A stretch of DNA of 64,000 nt from an uncultured Aquimarina sp. (GTDB lineage Bacteria; Bacteroidota; Bacteroidia; Flavobacteriales; Flavobacteriaceae): the NCBI RefSeq assembly GCF_947496855.1, contig NZ_CANMED010000002.1, positions 744,001-808,000 on the forward strand, read 5' to 3'. The notes beneath the pieces are model-generated. The model did not search any database. It worked only from the letters and a program-made list of their open reading frames with translations, and had not been told where the DNA came from. The first letter of the stretch is position 1. Every line of letters starts with the position of its first letter. The position numbers and the translations under genes are program-made. Shown one piece after another: positions 45,637 to 53,916 of this stretch.

Positions 45637-45862
45637 AACATCTCTCTAAATCCCTCTTCGAAGAGGGACTTTACTTATTCCTATGATTAAAATTCATATA
45701 CAAACGCTTTAACTCCTCTCCTTTGAATGAGAGGCTGGGTGAGGATGTTACACACAGTTAAAAAACATCCCTCTAAATCTCTCTTCTACTTCGGCAAGCT
45801 CAGCAACCAAGAGGGGCTTTTTAAACTCCTCTCCTTTGAAGGAGAGGCTGGGTGAGGATGTT
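45637..45862. repeat. right part of DUF559 repeat island (type A repeats)
   Basis: AACATCTCTCTAAATCCCTC with palindrome CCCTCTTC-GAAGAGGG (45652-45667), a second 112-bp unit at 45708-45819 (109 of 112 bases equal to 45042-45153), and a final CTCTCCTTTGAAGGAGAG palindrome ending in GGATGTT at 45862. Confidence 0.8.
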
Positions 45863-45901
45863 CTCTACAATACAAATACAACCGTCATTTCCCTTTTTAT
45901 C

Positions 45902-45924
45902 AAAGGGGTGTTTGCCCCTTTTTA
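45902..45924 (+). terminator. terminator to the right of the DUF559 island
   Basis: AAAGGGG (45902-45908), loop TGTTTG, CCCCTTT (45915-45921) followed by TT. The spacer from here to 46135 has no gene. Confidence 0.6.
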
Positions 45925-46135
45925 TTAAATCCACCACATCCATAAATTTCTATAGAAAGCATTGTAAATCAATATATTCTTCTATGTAATCTACAATAAC
46001 AAGGATGTTAAATTTTTTTAAACTATATAAAATGGTATTTTTAATTCTTAAAACTTTGTAAAACGAAGTTTTAATTGACTGATCATTTTGGCTTTTGCCA
46101 AAATCACACAAATACTTAACAAACCTATATCAAAA

Positions 46136-46879
46136 ATGAAACAACAAACTAACCGTATTAAACAGTATGTAATTATTGCCTTTGCAATCATTCTCTTTGT
46201 TTCTTGCCAGAAAGGACAAACAACAGATTCACCAGCATTAGCAAATTTAGAGAGAACCATTAAGGAAAAAGATAGTATTATCAAAAACCTAAAAGAACAA
46301 TTAGGACAAGTAGCTGATGATAAGCGCAGAAAACCTAACAACATCATTCAATCTGATTTTGCTAAAGAGATTTATCATTCATATGATAAGAGAGAAGAAC
46401 TGATTAATGAAGTAGTAGGACAAGATGGAGAGGACAATCCATTTAAAGCAACACGATCATTATTTTATGATATTGATGATTTACAACAATACATTTGGTA
46501 CGTAAAAAGACAATCACTGAGAGCAAGAGTAAAGCCATCAGGATTTAGATTTTATTTTGCATTATATCCTGATAGCTACATTAGAGATAAGGAAGGTAAA
46601 AAAGACAAAAAATATGCAGGTCGCCAAACCTTTTTCATAGCACCTACCGTAAGAAAAAAAGTAGGCGATAAAGTAATGGATCTAGGCTACACCTTAGATA
46701 ATAATTTTAGAGTAGAGCTACTACAGGAAAAAATCGGGTTGGATAGCCGTTTACAGAAAGATGGATCCTATCAAAAAGCTGGTTTCTTTACTATAAACCT
46801 TAGCAACTTATCGGGAGAAGAAAATAGTTTAATTGCGAATGAATTTCCAAGCACTCCTCCCAAAAATGAAACACACTAA
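46136..46879 (+). CDS. lipoprotein with one copy of the unrecognised domain, first gene of a kinase operon
   Basis: 247 aa from ATG 46136; the open frame reaches 46088 but the signal begins MKQQTNRIKQYVIIAFAI with lipobox FVSC. A short coiled coil (LANLERTIKEKDSIIKNLKE) then one domain: SLFYDIDDLQQYIWYVKRQS, PSGFRFYFALYPDSY, RQTFFIAPTVRKKVGD. The same three blocks are in both repeats of the lipoprotein at 43775, and the C-terminus has the shared ANE-x4-PP motif. Seven bases before a membrane protein, then a histidine kinase and regulator, so it could sense or modulate signals for them. Confidence 0.7.
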   Translation: MKQQTNRIKQYVIIAFAIILFVSCQKGQTTDSPALANLERTIKEKDSIIKNLKEQLGQVADDKRRKPNNIIQSDFAKEIYHSYDKREELINEVVGQDGEDNPFKATRSLFYDIDDLQQYIWYVKRQSLRARVKPSGFRFYFALYPDSYIRDKEGKKDKKYAGRQTFFIAPTVRKKVGDKVMDLGYTLDNNFRVELLQEKIGLDSRLQKDGSYQKAGFFTINLSNLSGEENSLIANEFPSTPPKNETH

Positions 46880-46885
46880 TATTGA

Positions 46886-47548
46886 ATGCAACTAAGTAAA
46901 GACTTATTAAATTTATTAATAGAAATTTGTGTAAGTATTGAGGTCATAACGGCTTTAATAGCGACAATCTGTTATACTAAATATAAAAAAACAAAAGCGT
47001 TAAAATATATTTTGTTATTTATTTGGTATGTCGTTCTAAACGATTTTGTAGGTCTTTACTTTAGATATCATACAGGGAATAATTCTCTTCAATACAATAT
47101 CTATAACGTAATTACATTTAGTTTTTTCTTATTATTGTATAGATTTTACCTAAAAAATAAAACGAAAAAGAAACTTGTACTTATTTTTTGGTTAATCTAT
47201 TTAGTGGCTTTTATTATAAATGGTTTTTACGAAAATTATTTCGACCAATCTCAAAGCTTACCGTATATAATAGGTGCTATTTTCTTATTGATTACTATTA
47301 TTCTTTATTTTATCGAAATCTTAAATTCTGAAGAAGTTTTATCAGCAAAAAAAAACCTCTTATTCTGGATCAGTGTTGGTCTTTTAATTTATTATGTAGG
47401 CAACATACCTTTTAGAATTCTTAGAAATTATTATGCAGAAGTTACTGACGCCACATTAGCGATTCTGGTTAATTTAACAGTAGGTGTGGTTATGTACACT
47501 TGCTATATTATTGGTTTTATATGGAGCGACAAGAGACAGGAGTTTTAA
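46886..47548 (+). CDS. multi-span membrane protein of kinase operon
   Basis: 220 aa, about seven membrane helices (LNLLIEICVSIEVITALIAT, ALKYILLFIWYVVLNDFVGL, YNVITFSFFLLLYRFYL, LVLIFWLIYLVAFIINGF, SLPYIIGAIFLLITIILYF, LLFWISVGLLIYYVGNI, LVNLTVGVVMYTCYIIGFIW). No domain that I recognise. Overlaps the kinase gene by 28 bases and follows the lipoprotein gene by seven, so part of a signalling unit; may be the sensing subunit because the kinase itself has no sensor domain. Confidence 0.7.
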   Translation: MQLSKDLLNLLIEICVSIEVITALIATICYTKYKKTKALKYILLFIWYVVLNDFVGLYFRYHTGNNSLQYNIYNVITFSFFLLLYRFYLKNKTKKKLVLIFWLIYLVAFIINGFYENYFDQSQSLPYIIGAIFLLITIILYFIEILNSEEVLSAKKNLLFWISVGLLIYYVGNIPFRILRNYYAEVTDATLAILVNLTVGVVMYTCYIIGFIWSDKRQEF

Positions 47549-48315
47549 TAGCAAGTATTGTACTTGTAGTCATAATTGTACTTTTGGTTTTTCTTTTCTT
47601 AATTTTCCAGAAGAGAAAGAACAGCTTGCTTCTGCATCAAAAAGAAGCAGAAAAAAAGTTTGAGCGTGCGATTGCAGAAACGCAGATAGAAATACGAGAA
47701 GAAACCTTACGCAATATCAGTTGGGAATTACACGATAATATTGGACAACTCCTTACATTAGCAAAAATACAAATAGACGTTGCTAAGGGCGACCCAGAAA
47801 GACTTCCGGAAGTTACAGAAACGATAACAAAGAGTCTCACAGAACTAAGAGCCCTATCTAAATTGATTAATCCAGATGCGATCAAAAGCCTTAGCCTAAC
47901 AGAAGCTATTGCATTAGAAGTAGAACGATTTAATAGATTACAATTTATTGAAGCTACGCTAAGTAGTAATACGGAAGTAAGAACTCTAGATGACAAAGCA
48001 GAAATTATTATTTTCAGGATATTACAAGAGTTTTTTAGCAACACTATTAAACATTCTAAAGCTTCTAAACTTAACGTAAATGTGCGTTATGACCAAGAAA
48101 AATTAGTCATTCATGCTAAAGATGATGGAGTAGGTTTTGACAAGAAAGATCTTAAATCCAGTCAAAATATTGGTATTGGATTATGTAATATGCAGAATAG
48201 AGGAAAATTAATAAACGCAGAGGTTAGTTTAGATTCTGCTAAAGGAAAAGGTACCGCTATAACCCTAACCTATTATTATAAAAAATTAGTAACAGAAGAG
48301 GAAGACAACTTATAA
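47521..48315 (+). CDS. NarL-type sensor histidine kinase (HisKA_3)
   Basis: 264 aa from ATG 47521 (MERQETGVLIASIVLVV). One membrane helix, coiled coil, then dimerisation domain with RNISWELHDNIGQLLTLAKI (phospho-acceptor His71) and ATPase domain: FRILQEFFSNTIKHSKASKL, DDGVGFDKKD, GIGLCNMQNRGKLINAEV. No extracellular sensor. Start overlaps the preceding membrane protein. Partner is the regulator starting 40 bp downstream. Confidence 0.9.
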   Translation: MERQETGVLIASIVLVVIIVLLVFLFLIFQKRKNSLLLHQKEAEKKFERAIAETQIEIREETLRNISWELHDNIGQLLTLAKIQIDVAKGDPERLPEVTETITKSLTELRALSKLINPDAIKSLSLTEAIALEVERFNRLQFIEATLSSNTEVRTLDDKAEIIIFRILQEFFSNTIKHSKASKLNVNVRYDQEKLVIHAKDDGVGFDKKDLKSSQNIGIGLCNMQNRGKLINAEVSLDSAKGKGTAITLTYYYKKLVTEEEDNL

Positions 48316-48355
48316 TAAAGCCTGATTAAACGGCTTGCACACAAAACATATACCC

Positions 48356-48994
48356 ATGAAATACTCAGTAGTCATTGTAGAAGATCATATTCTATTATCG
48401 CAGGCATTAGCAGGATTAGTAAATGGATTTTCTAAATTCAAAATATTGTACCTGTGCAAAAATGGACGAGAACTACTTACTCGATTAAAAGATCCTAAAA
48501 ACATTCCGGATGTTGTTCTTATGGATATCAATATGCCTATAATGAACGGCATCGAGACCACAATCGCTCTTAAAGAAGAATATCCAGAGGTAAATGTCTT
48601 GGCACTTTCTGTAGAAGAAGATGAAAAAACCATTCTTAAAATGCTTCGTGCCGGAGCCAAAGGGTATTTATTGAAAGACACGGAAAAGAGTATTCTGGAA
48701 AATGCACTGGTAGAAGTACAGGAAACAGGTTTCTACCACACCAAAGATGTTACTAATTTATTATTAGGATCCTTAAATCCTAAAAAAGAAAACAAAGTAT
48801 TATTAAAGGAGCGAGAAATGGAATTCATCAAACACGCTTGTACAGAAAAAACATATAAAGAAATCGCCAGTGATATGTGTCTTAGCCCTAAAACCATAGA
48901 AGGCTACAGAGATTCTATTTTCGAAAAGTTACATCTAAAAAACAGAACTGGACTGGTAATTTATGCAATTAAAAATAAAATATTTATTCCGTAA
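48356..48994 (+). CDS. NarL/FixJ-type response regulator
   Basis: 212 aa from ATG 48356 (MKYSVVIVEDHILLSQALA). Receiver domain with Asp57 in VVLMDINMPIMNG and Lys in GAKGYLLKDTEKS. C-terminal LuxR helix-turn-helix: LLKEREMEFIKHACTEKTYK EIASDMCLSPKTIEGYRDSI FEKLHLKNRTGLVIYAIKNK. Fourth gene of the operon with the lipoprotein, membrane protein and kinase. A terminator follows. Confidence 0.93.
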   Translation: MKYSVVIVEDHILLSQALAGLVNGFSKFKILYLCKNGRELLTRLKDPKNIPDVVLMDINMPIMNGIETTIALKEEYPEVNVLALSVEEDEKTILKMLRAGAKGYLLKDTEKSILENALVEVQETGFYHTKDVTNLLLGSLNPKKENKVLLKEREMEFIKHACTEKTYKEIASDMCLSPKTIEGYRDSIFEKLHLKNRTGLVIYAIKNKIFIP

Positions 48995-49032
48995 ACGAAT
49001 TTTCTATTTAAAATTCAATCAGGAATCATACT

Positions 49033-49052
49033 AGACCTGACAGGTCTTTTTT
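49033..49052 (+). terminator. terminator of the kinase-regulator operon
   Basis: AGACCT-GAC-AGGTCT (49033-49047) followed by TTTTTT. Confidence 0.75.
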
Positions 49053-49091
49053 ATATACTTAATTCAAAACGTTTTGAATTAAGTATATAAA
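49050..49091. repeat. 42-bp perfect palindrome
   Basis: Centre AAAACGTTTT; the left half (49050-49070) is exactly complementary to the right half (49071-49091) with no loop. It starts inside the T-run of the terminator. Could form a cruciform or very stable stem, or be a site for a dimeric protein. Confidence 0.85.
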
Positions 49092-49358
49092 TTCTGAACA
49101 CATTACTCTAATAAATCTTACAAATCTGCTACAACTCACATACTACAAATATATTTTGGCGCGTTTATTGATAAATTGCATAAAACAGTTTTAAAATTTA
49201 TTTTTCAAATAAACTTTCGAACTAATATGAATGAGATCCCGCACTAAATGCAGGATTAGTTCAACTATCTTTTTTTAATCTTCGCTTTTAGTGAATTTTA
49301 TAAAAAAGTTTCACTAAACTAACCATCGATTACCTACAGAAGTACGCCGTATTTTGTT
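49092..49358. other. spacer upstream of rpoN
   Basis: No gene seen. Contains a small imperfect palindrome ATCCCGCA-CTAAA-TGCAGGAT (49236-49256), similar in style to dispersed repeats. Confidence 0.5.
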
Positions 49359-49366
49359 TATTTTTG
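49359..49366 (+). promoter_or_regulatory. -7 box of rpoN promoter (TATTTTTG)
   Basis: Matches TAnnTTTG; transcription would begin about 20 nt before the ATG at 49392. No clear TTG. Confidence 0.55.
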
Positions 49367-49391
49367 TGAGTATAAGAACATTGACATTTTT

Positions 49392-50852
49392 ATGCTAAAG
49401 CAACAATTAAATTTTAAACTTTCTCAAAAACTTTCTCCTCAGCAAATTCAGTTGATGAAGCTAATTCAGCTTCCTACACAGGCATTTGAACAACGTTTAA
49501 AGCAAGAAATGGAGGAAAACCCTGCATTGGATAGCGGTAAGGAAAAAGCTGATGAGTTTGACGATGCTTTTGGTGATGAAAATTCTGGCGAAGATGACTA
49601 TGGAACAGAAAAAATAGAGACAGATATCAATGTTGATGAATATCTTAGTGATGATGAAATACCTAGTTACCGTTTAAGTTCTAATAATTATAGTGCTGAT
49701 GATGAAGAAAAAAATGTTCCGTATGCATCTGGAACATCATTTCACCAACATTTAGTAAATCAATTGAACACCTATCGATTTGATGAAGAAGAGCGAGAAA
49801 TTGCAGAATTTCTTGTTGGAAGCATTGACGAAAGTGGTTATATCAGAAGATCTTTAGCGGATATTCTTGATGATCTTGCTTTTACACAAAATGTATATAC
49901 CACTGAGGAGAAAATAGAAAATATTCTAAAAATAGTACACCAGCTAGACCCCGCAGGTGTTGGTGCGAGAAATCTTCAGGAATGTTTGTTGATTCAGTTA
50001 GATAGAAAGGAAATCACTATTCCTATTAAATTAGCATCGCTGATCTTAGACAAGTCTTTTGATCATTTTAGCAAAAAGCATTATGATAAGCTTTTAACTA
50101 AATTTGACATTACAGAGGATTTACTAAAAGAAGCTATTGAAGAAATTGAGCATCTTAACCCGAAACCAGGTGGTGCTTATGCCGGGAACAATAAACTTAT
50201 AGAACATGTAGTCCCAGATTTTACCATCAGAATTGTGGATGGGGAATTAGAGCTTACATTAAATGGCCGTAATGCTCCAGAATTACACGTTTCTAGAGAA
50301 TACAACAATATGTTGCAGGGTTATAAAGCCAGTAAGGAAAAATCTAGATCACAAAAGGATGCAGTAATGTTCATCAAACAAAAATTAGATGCTGCTAAGT
50401 GGTTTATTGAAGCCGTTAAACAAAGACAGCAAACACTTTTTTTAACAATGAGTGCAATAATGCACTATCAAGAAAGTTATTTCTTAAGTGGAGACGAGCG
50501 TAATCTAAAACCGATGATCCTTAAAGATATTGCAGATGAAATTGATATGGATGTAAGTACCGTTTCTAGAGTAGCAAACAGTAAATATGTAGATACTCCA
50601 TACGGAACGAAGCTTATCAAAGAATTTTTCTCTGAATCTATGACTAATGATCAAGGAGAAGAAGTTTCTACAAGAGAGATAAAAAAAATACTGGAAATTA
50701 CAATAGGAGAAGAAGATAAGAAAAAACCTCTTACAGACGAGAAGTTAGCAAAAATCCTGAAAGAAAAAGGATACCCTATAGCCAGAAGAACTGTAGCTAA
50801 GTACAGAGAGCAATTAGATATTTCGGTTGCCAGGCTACGAAAAAAGATTTAA
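49392..50852 (+). CDS. rpoN: RNA polymerase sigma-54 factor
   Basis: 486 aa. N-terminal region I with Gln/Leu-rich LKQQLNFKLSQKLSPQQIQL MKLIQLPTQAFEQRLKQEME EN; an acidic linker; core-binding region; and C-terminal DNA-binding region ending with the RpoN box ARRTVAKYREQL. Other blocks: PAGVGARNLQECLLIQL, LKDIADEIDMDVSTVSRVAN and KYVDTPYGTKLIKEFFS. Full length and intact. No sigma-54 activator gene or -24/-12 promoter was noticed near it. Stop overlaps the next gene (TAATG). Confidence 0.97.
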   Translation: MLKQQLNFKLSQKLSPQQIQLMKLIQLPTQAFEQRLKQEMEENPALDSGKEKADEFDDAFGDENSGEDDYGTEKIETDINVDEYLSDDEIPSYRLSSNNYSADDEEKNVPYASGTSFHQHLVNQLNTYRFDEEEREIAEFLVGSIDESGYIRRSLADILDDLAFTQNVYTTEEKIENILKIVHQLDPAGVGARNLQECLLIQLDRKEITIPIKLASLILDKSFDHFSKKHYDKLLTKFDITEDLLKEAIEEIEHLNPKPGGAYAGNNKLIEHVVPDFTIRIVDGELELTLNGRNAPELHVSREYNNMLQGYKASKEKSRSQKDAVMFIKQKLDAAKWFIEAVKQRQQTLFLTMSAIMHYQESYFLSGDERNLKPMILKDIADEIDMDVSTVSRVANSKYVDTPYGTKLIKEFFSESMTNDQGEEVSTREIKKILEITIGEEDKKKPLTDEKLAKILKEKGYPIARRTVAKYREQLDISVARLRKKI

Positions 50853-51457
50853 TGAACTTTTTACTAAAAAGCATTTCATATATTTTTCACCCTTTGTTGA
50901 TGCCCTTAGCTGGTTCAGTAATTTATTTTGTTACTGCACCTAGATTTATTCCAGAAAATATCATTCAAGCAAAAGTTCTTGGTTTAGTGGTTGTCACGAT
51001 ACTTATTCCAATAGTGCTCTATTTTTTTCTTAGAACAATGGGCATTATCACCTCCATTCATTTAGAAGACGTAAAACAACGTAAGATTCCTTTACTGTTA
51101 CAGTCATTTTTATTGCTTCTAGTAATCAAAATGATTATTGATGCCTATAATTACCCTGAACTATATTTTTTCTTTCTGGGAGCTTTATTATCATCCTTAA
51201 GCGCCATCTTTATGATTTTTTTTGGCATCAAGGCAAGTCTACATATGATTGGAACAGGAGCTGTTACTATGTTTACGATTGCATTAAGTATACATTTCGA
51301 AATAAACCTTATTTTACTTATTGCTGCAATGATTATGGCCAATGGACTAGTAGCGACATCAAGACTACATTTTAAAGCTCATACGAACTTAGAACTTACG
51401 CTAGGCTTTTTGATAGGGCTTATCCCTCAACTCACTCTAATTAATTTCTGGCTATAG
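50852..51457 (+). CDS. small multi-span membrane protein (PAP2-like pattern)
   Basis: 201 aa with about six membrane helices (IFHPLLMPLAGSVIYFVTA, VLGLVVVTILIPIVLYFF, LYFFFLGALLSSLSAIFMI). The block SLHMIGTGAVTMFTIALSIH and SRLHFKAHTNLELTLGFLIG resembles the later part of PAP2 phosphatases, though a complete catalytic set is not clear. Coupled to rpoN by one shared base. Convergent and overlapping by six bases with the beta-barrel gene. Confidence 0.7.
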   Translation: MNFLLKSISYIFHPLLMPLAGSVIYFVTAPRFIPENIIQAKVLGLVVVTILIPIVLYFFLRTMGIITSIHLEDVKQRKIPLLLQSFLLLLVIKMIIDAYNYPELYFFFLGALLSSLSAIFMIFFGIKASLHMIGTGAVTMFTIALSIHFEINLILLIAAMIMANGLVATSRLHFKAHTNLELTLGFLIGLIPQLTLINFWL

Positions 51458-52168
51458 GATATAAAACATCAATCCAATTTTAGCAACACTAAGACCAACT
51501 TCTTCAGTACCAATTAGCGCATTATTGTTAAATAGAGGATTCAAACTATAATAAAAGTGAAAATTAAAAGTGTTCCATCCGAAAGTAAAAGTAGCTCCAA
51601 CTCTCCAACGGTTTAATTCATCGATTTTTGTTTGTCCAACTTGATTTTCAGGCTGTTCAAAATTAGAATTAAAATAATACAGATATCCAACTCTTAATCC
51701 AGTATAGATTCTCCAAAACTTATGTGTATTTGGCACAGAAGTTCTCCATCTAAATTCTAGTGGAGCTTCAACCAAATGTGTTGTAAACCTATTTCTGTCA
51801 TAATCTATCCCTTCAAGACTGCTAAAAATACTCTGTCCCGTTTCCTCATTCTCTCCTATAAACAAGTTTTGACCATAAGTATTGATCGAATACCCCAAAC
51901 CTAATCCAATGGCTACATTACGTCTTTTATTTATAGGCATATCTCTGGTATAACCCATATGAAATCCACCTGAAAACCCTGATTGACTAACATCTCTTGG
52001 TGTATTCCAAAGCAAATTAAATGTAAAACCAACGTAGAATTGATCTTCTCTGTAAAGAGAATCTAATACTTCTTTCTTTTGAGGACCTAGATCATCTAAA
52101 GCTATTTCTTGCCCAAAACTGTGACAAGCTAAGAGAAAAAAGCTTAAAAATAAAAGCAATTGCTTCAT
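51452..52168 (-). CDS. outer membrane beta-barrel (porin family) protein
   Basis: About 238 aa. Signal peptide MKQLLLFLSFFLLACHSFGQ at ATG 52168; the frame extends to 52198 with ten more residues. Strands alternate through the rest (FYVGFTFNLLWNTPRDVSQS, VAIGLGLGYSINTYGQNLFI, VEAPLEFRWRTSVPNTHKFW and GATFTFGWNTFNFHFYYSL), ending in a C-terminal strand MFYIL. A small outer membrane barrel, similar in character to PorT-like proteins but not assigned to that family. Confidence 0.75.
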   Translation of the reverse strand: MKQLLLFLSFFLLACHSFGQEIALDDLGPQKKEVLDSLYREDQFYVGFTFNLLWNTPRDVSQSGFSGGFHMGYTRDMPINKRRNVAIGLGLGYSINTYGQNLFIGENEETGQSIFSSLEGIDYDRNRFTTHLVEAPLEFRWRTSVPNTHKFWRIYTGLRVGYLYYFNSNFEQPENQVGQTKIDELNRWRVGATFTFGWNTFNFHFYYSLNPLFNNNALIGTEEVGLSVAKIGLMFYIL

Positions 52169-52268
52169 CCGGCTAACATTTCTTGACATCGATTTCATAG
52201 AGGTTACTAAAATAAATCTATTTATTCAGAAAACAGAAGTACTTTCTAAAAAACAACAAGAATTAAAG

Positions 52269-52292
52269 AATCCCGCGAAAGATCGCGGGATT
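52269..52292 (-). terminator. terminator of ExbD pair 2
   Basis: AATCCCGCGA-TCTT-TCGCGGGATT on the minus strand, followed by CTTTAATTC. Perfect 10-bp stem but only a modest T-run. Confidence 0.6.
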
Positions 52293-52316
52293 ATACCAAA
52301 ACATCTTAAAACAAAG

Positions 52317-52799
52317 TTATTGTATGTTATTTGACGCTTGCCCGGTTTTTGTTGTATAATTAATCTTAAGCATATGCACAGCCCTCAATTCCTTTTTTAT
52401 ATCTCCAACAAGTCCCATTTTAGTATCCTTATCCACCTTTAATGCTGTTGTTAAAAAAGGTCGTAGTTCTTCAGGTTTAGATTTTATCTCTTCCAAAACA
52501 AAGGACTTAATCTCCTGAACAGGTGCAAACTTATCATTAAGCTGAATTTTCGCTTCTGTTCCCACGTTTTTATATCTAGAGCTAGGTTTACCAGCATAAA
52601 TATGTATAACCATATTCTTTCTGTCTAACTTTTCAATCTGATCGGCATATGGAAGCTCATTTTTAACAATAAGCGTATCATTTCGCATTACGGTAGCAAC
52701 CATAAAGAAAAACAGTAACATAAATACGATATCAGGTAAAGATGCAGTGGAAATTGCAGGTAACTCAGTTTTTGGTTTTTTTTTAAATATTGACATCAC
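52317..52799 (-). CDS. ExbD/TolR family protein (short), pair 2
   Basis: 160 aa. Single N-terminal helix with the family Asp: LPDIVFMLLFFFMVATVMRN. The periplasmic domain (KNMVIHIYAGKPSSRYKNVG, KIQLNDKFAPVQEIKSFVLE, LVGDIKKELRAVHMLKINY) follows. Component of a proton-driven energy-transducing complex with ExbB. Close paralog of the gene at 53917; the pair is the second copy of an ExbD-ExbD set. Follows its partner by 17 bp. Confidence 0.92.
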   Translation of the reverse strand: MMSIFKKKPKTELPAISTASLPDIVFMLLFFFMVATVMRNDTLIVKNELPYADQIEKLDRKNMVIHIYAGKPSSRYKNVGTEAKIQLNDKFAPVQEIKSFVLEEIKSKPEELRPFLTTALKVDKDTKMGLVGDIKKELRAVHMLKINYTTKTGQASNNIQ

Positions 52800-52816
52800 G
52801 AATAGTTTTTAAGTTA

Positions 52817-53434
52817 TTATAATTCTGCAGTTAAAGGTTCTGCTTCCGAAAGTTTCTCTGGATACATAGCTTGAATTTCTTTTATCCGCTCCTTAAGCTT
52901 CGATTTATCGCCGGAGTGATTAACATCCTTAAGCTGTACTTTCATTTCTGTAAAAGACACTCCATATACCCTAAGAGCCTCTCTATTTCGTAATTCATTA
53001 TAGGCACTTATAAGCTCATTCTGAACGGCGATATATGCTTCATAATTGGTTTCTCGACTATTAATAAGTGATATGATCGCTTTATTTGGATTATCCGAAG
53101 ATTTTGGATCTCTCATACCTTTGCAATAACTACAGTATTCTGTATCTACGCCTCCTCCATTATCTAAAAAATCAATAGCAGCAGCTTTTAACTGTTTCAA
53201 CCGTAAAGGCTTCTTCTCAACAAACAATTCATTAACCTGATTTAACTCTACCCTAAATAGATTCTTTTCTCTAACATGGACTTCGGGTTTAATTTCTTCC
53301 GGAGGTGGAGGTAATCTTCTACTTATCCCATAGTCCGTCTCAATCGTAGTGCTTACTAAAAAAAAGATGAGTAATAAAAAAGCGATATCCGCCATGGATC
53401 CCGCATTCACTTCTGGTGCTAATCTTCTAGCCAT
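52817..53434 (-). CDS. ExbD/TolR family protein (long, with CxxC), pair 2
   Basis: 205 aa. Membrane helix with Asp: GSMADIAFLLLIFFLVSTTI. The periplasmic part contains a family insertion with the CSYCKG motif (two cysteines, CxxC) and DNPNKAIISLINSRETNYE. This CxxC is also in the paralog at 54421. A disulphide or metal site is possible. First gene of pair 2, its own start has a candidate TAATTTTG promoter box at 53578-53585. No ExbB of its own. Confidence 0.9.
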   Translation of the reverse strand: MARRLAPEVNAGSMADIAFLLLIFFLVSTTIETDYGISRRLPPPPEEIKPEVHVREKNLFRVELNQVNELFVEKKPLRLKQLKAAAIDFLDNGGGVDTEYCSYCKGMRDPKSSDNPNKAIISLINSRETNYEAYIAVQNELISAYNELRNREALRVYGVSFTEMKVQLKDVNHSGDKSKLKERIKEIQAMYPEKLSEAEPLTAEL

Positions 53435-53865
53435 AATAATACATATTTAGTTAATAATTACTTACTAAATCAAGCACTGTAAATCTGAAGTGGTATTATT
53501 ATTTGGAAGAATAAAACAATTCTAATAATCCGTATTTTATAAAATTATTGATTAATACAACCTATAGTAAATATTATCAAAATTAGGATGGTTATAGAAT
53601 TACAACTGTATTATTTCTATTATTTCAATACCACTGGCTTGGAAGGTTAGATATTGATCAGATTAACAGATCACAGTTATAAATAGTATAACAATTGTTA
53701 TGCCAGTATAACAACTTATATAAAAATTAGGATTAAATATTCAAAAAACAACCATCCCCTAATAGTTTATAAGTGTATTACAGCCCTTGCAAGCATTATT
53801 ATTTGATCTCAAACTATTACTAAAAATATCGTCTATATGGATTAATCTCAAAATTTAAGGCACAA
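53435..53865. other. spacer between the two ExbD pairs
   Basis: About 430 bp, no gene seen. On the minus strand TAATTTTG at 53578-53585 is a possible -7 box for pair 2, about 137 nt ahead of the start at 53434. Confidence 0.45.
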
Positions 53866-53894
53866 AAAAATCCCGCTAAATAAGCGGGATTTTT
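53866..53894 (-). terminator. terminator of ExbB operon
   Basis: AAAAATCCCGCT (53866-53877) with AGCGGGATTTTT (53883-53894), perfect 12-bp stem; minus-strand side ends TTTTTTT. Confidence 0.85.
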
Positions 53895-53916
53895 AATATA
53901 TTAAAATCTTTAACTT

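Noticed and set aside
45042..45819. CRISPR-like array
   Set aside because: Only two long direct repeats with a gene between them, no spacers and no cas genes.
49092..49358. Sigma-54 promoters near rpoN
   Set aside because: No GG-N10-GC element seen at suitable positions.
51452..52168. PorT type IX secretion component
   Set aside because: Size and barrel character are similar, but the residues I would expect for PorT are not present; left as a general porin-family protein.
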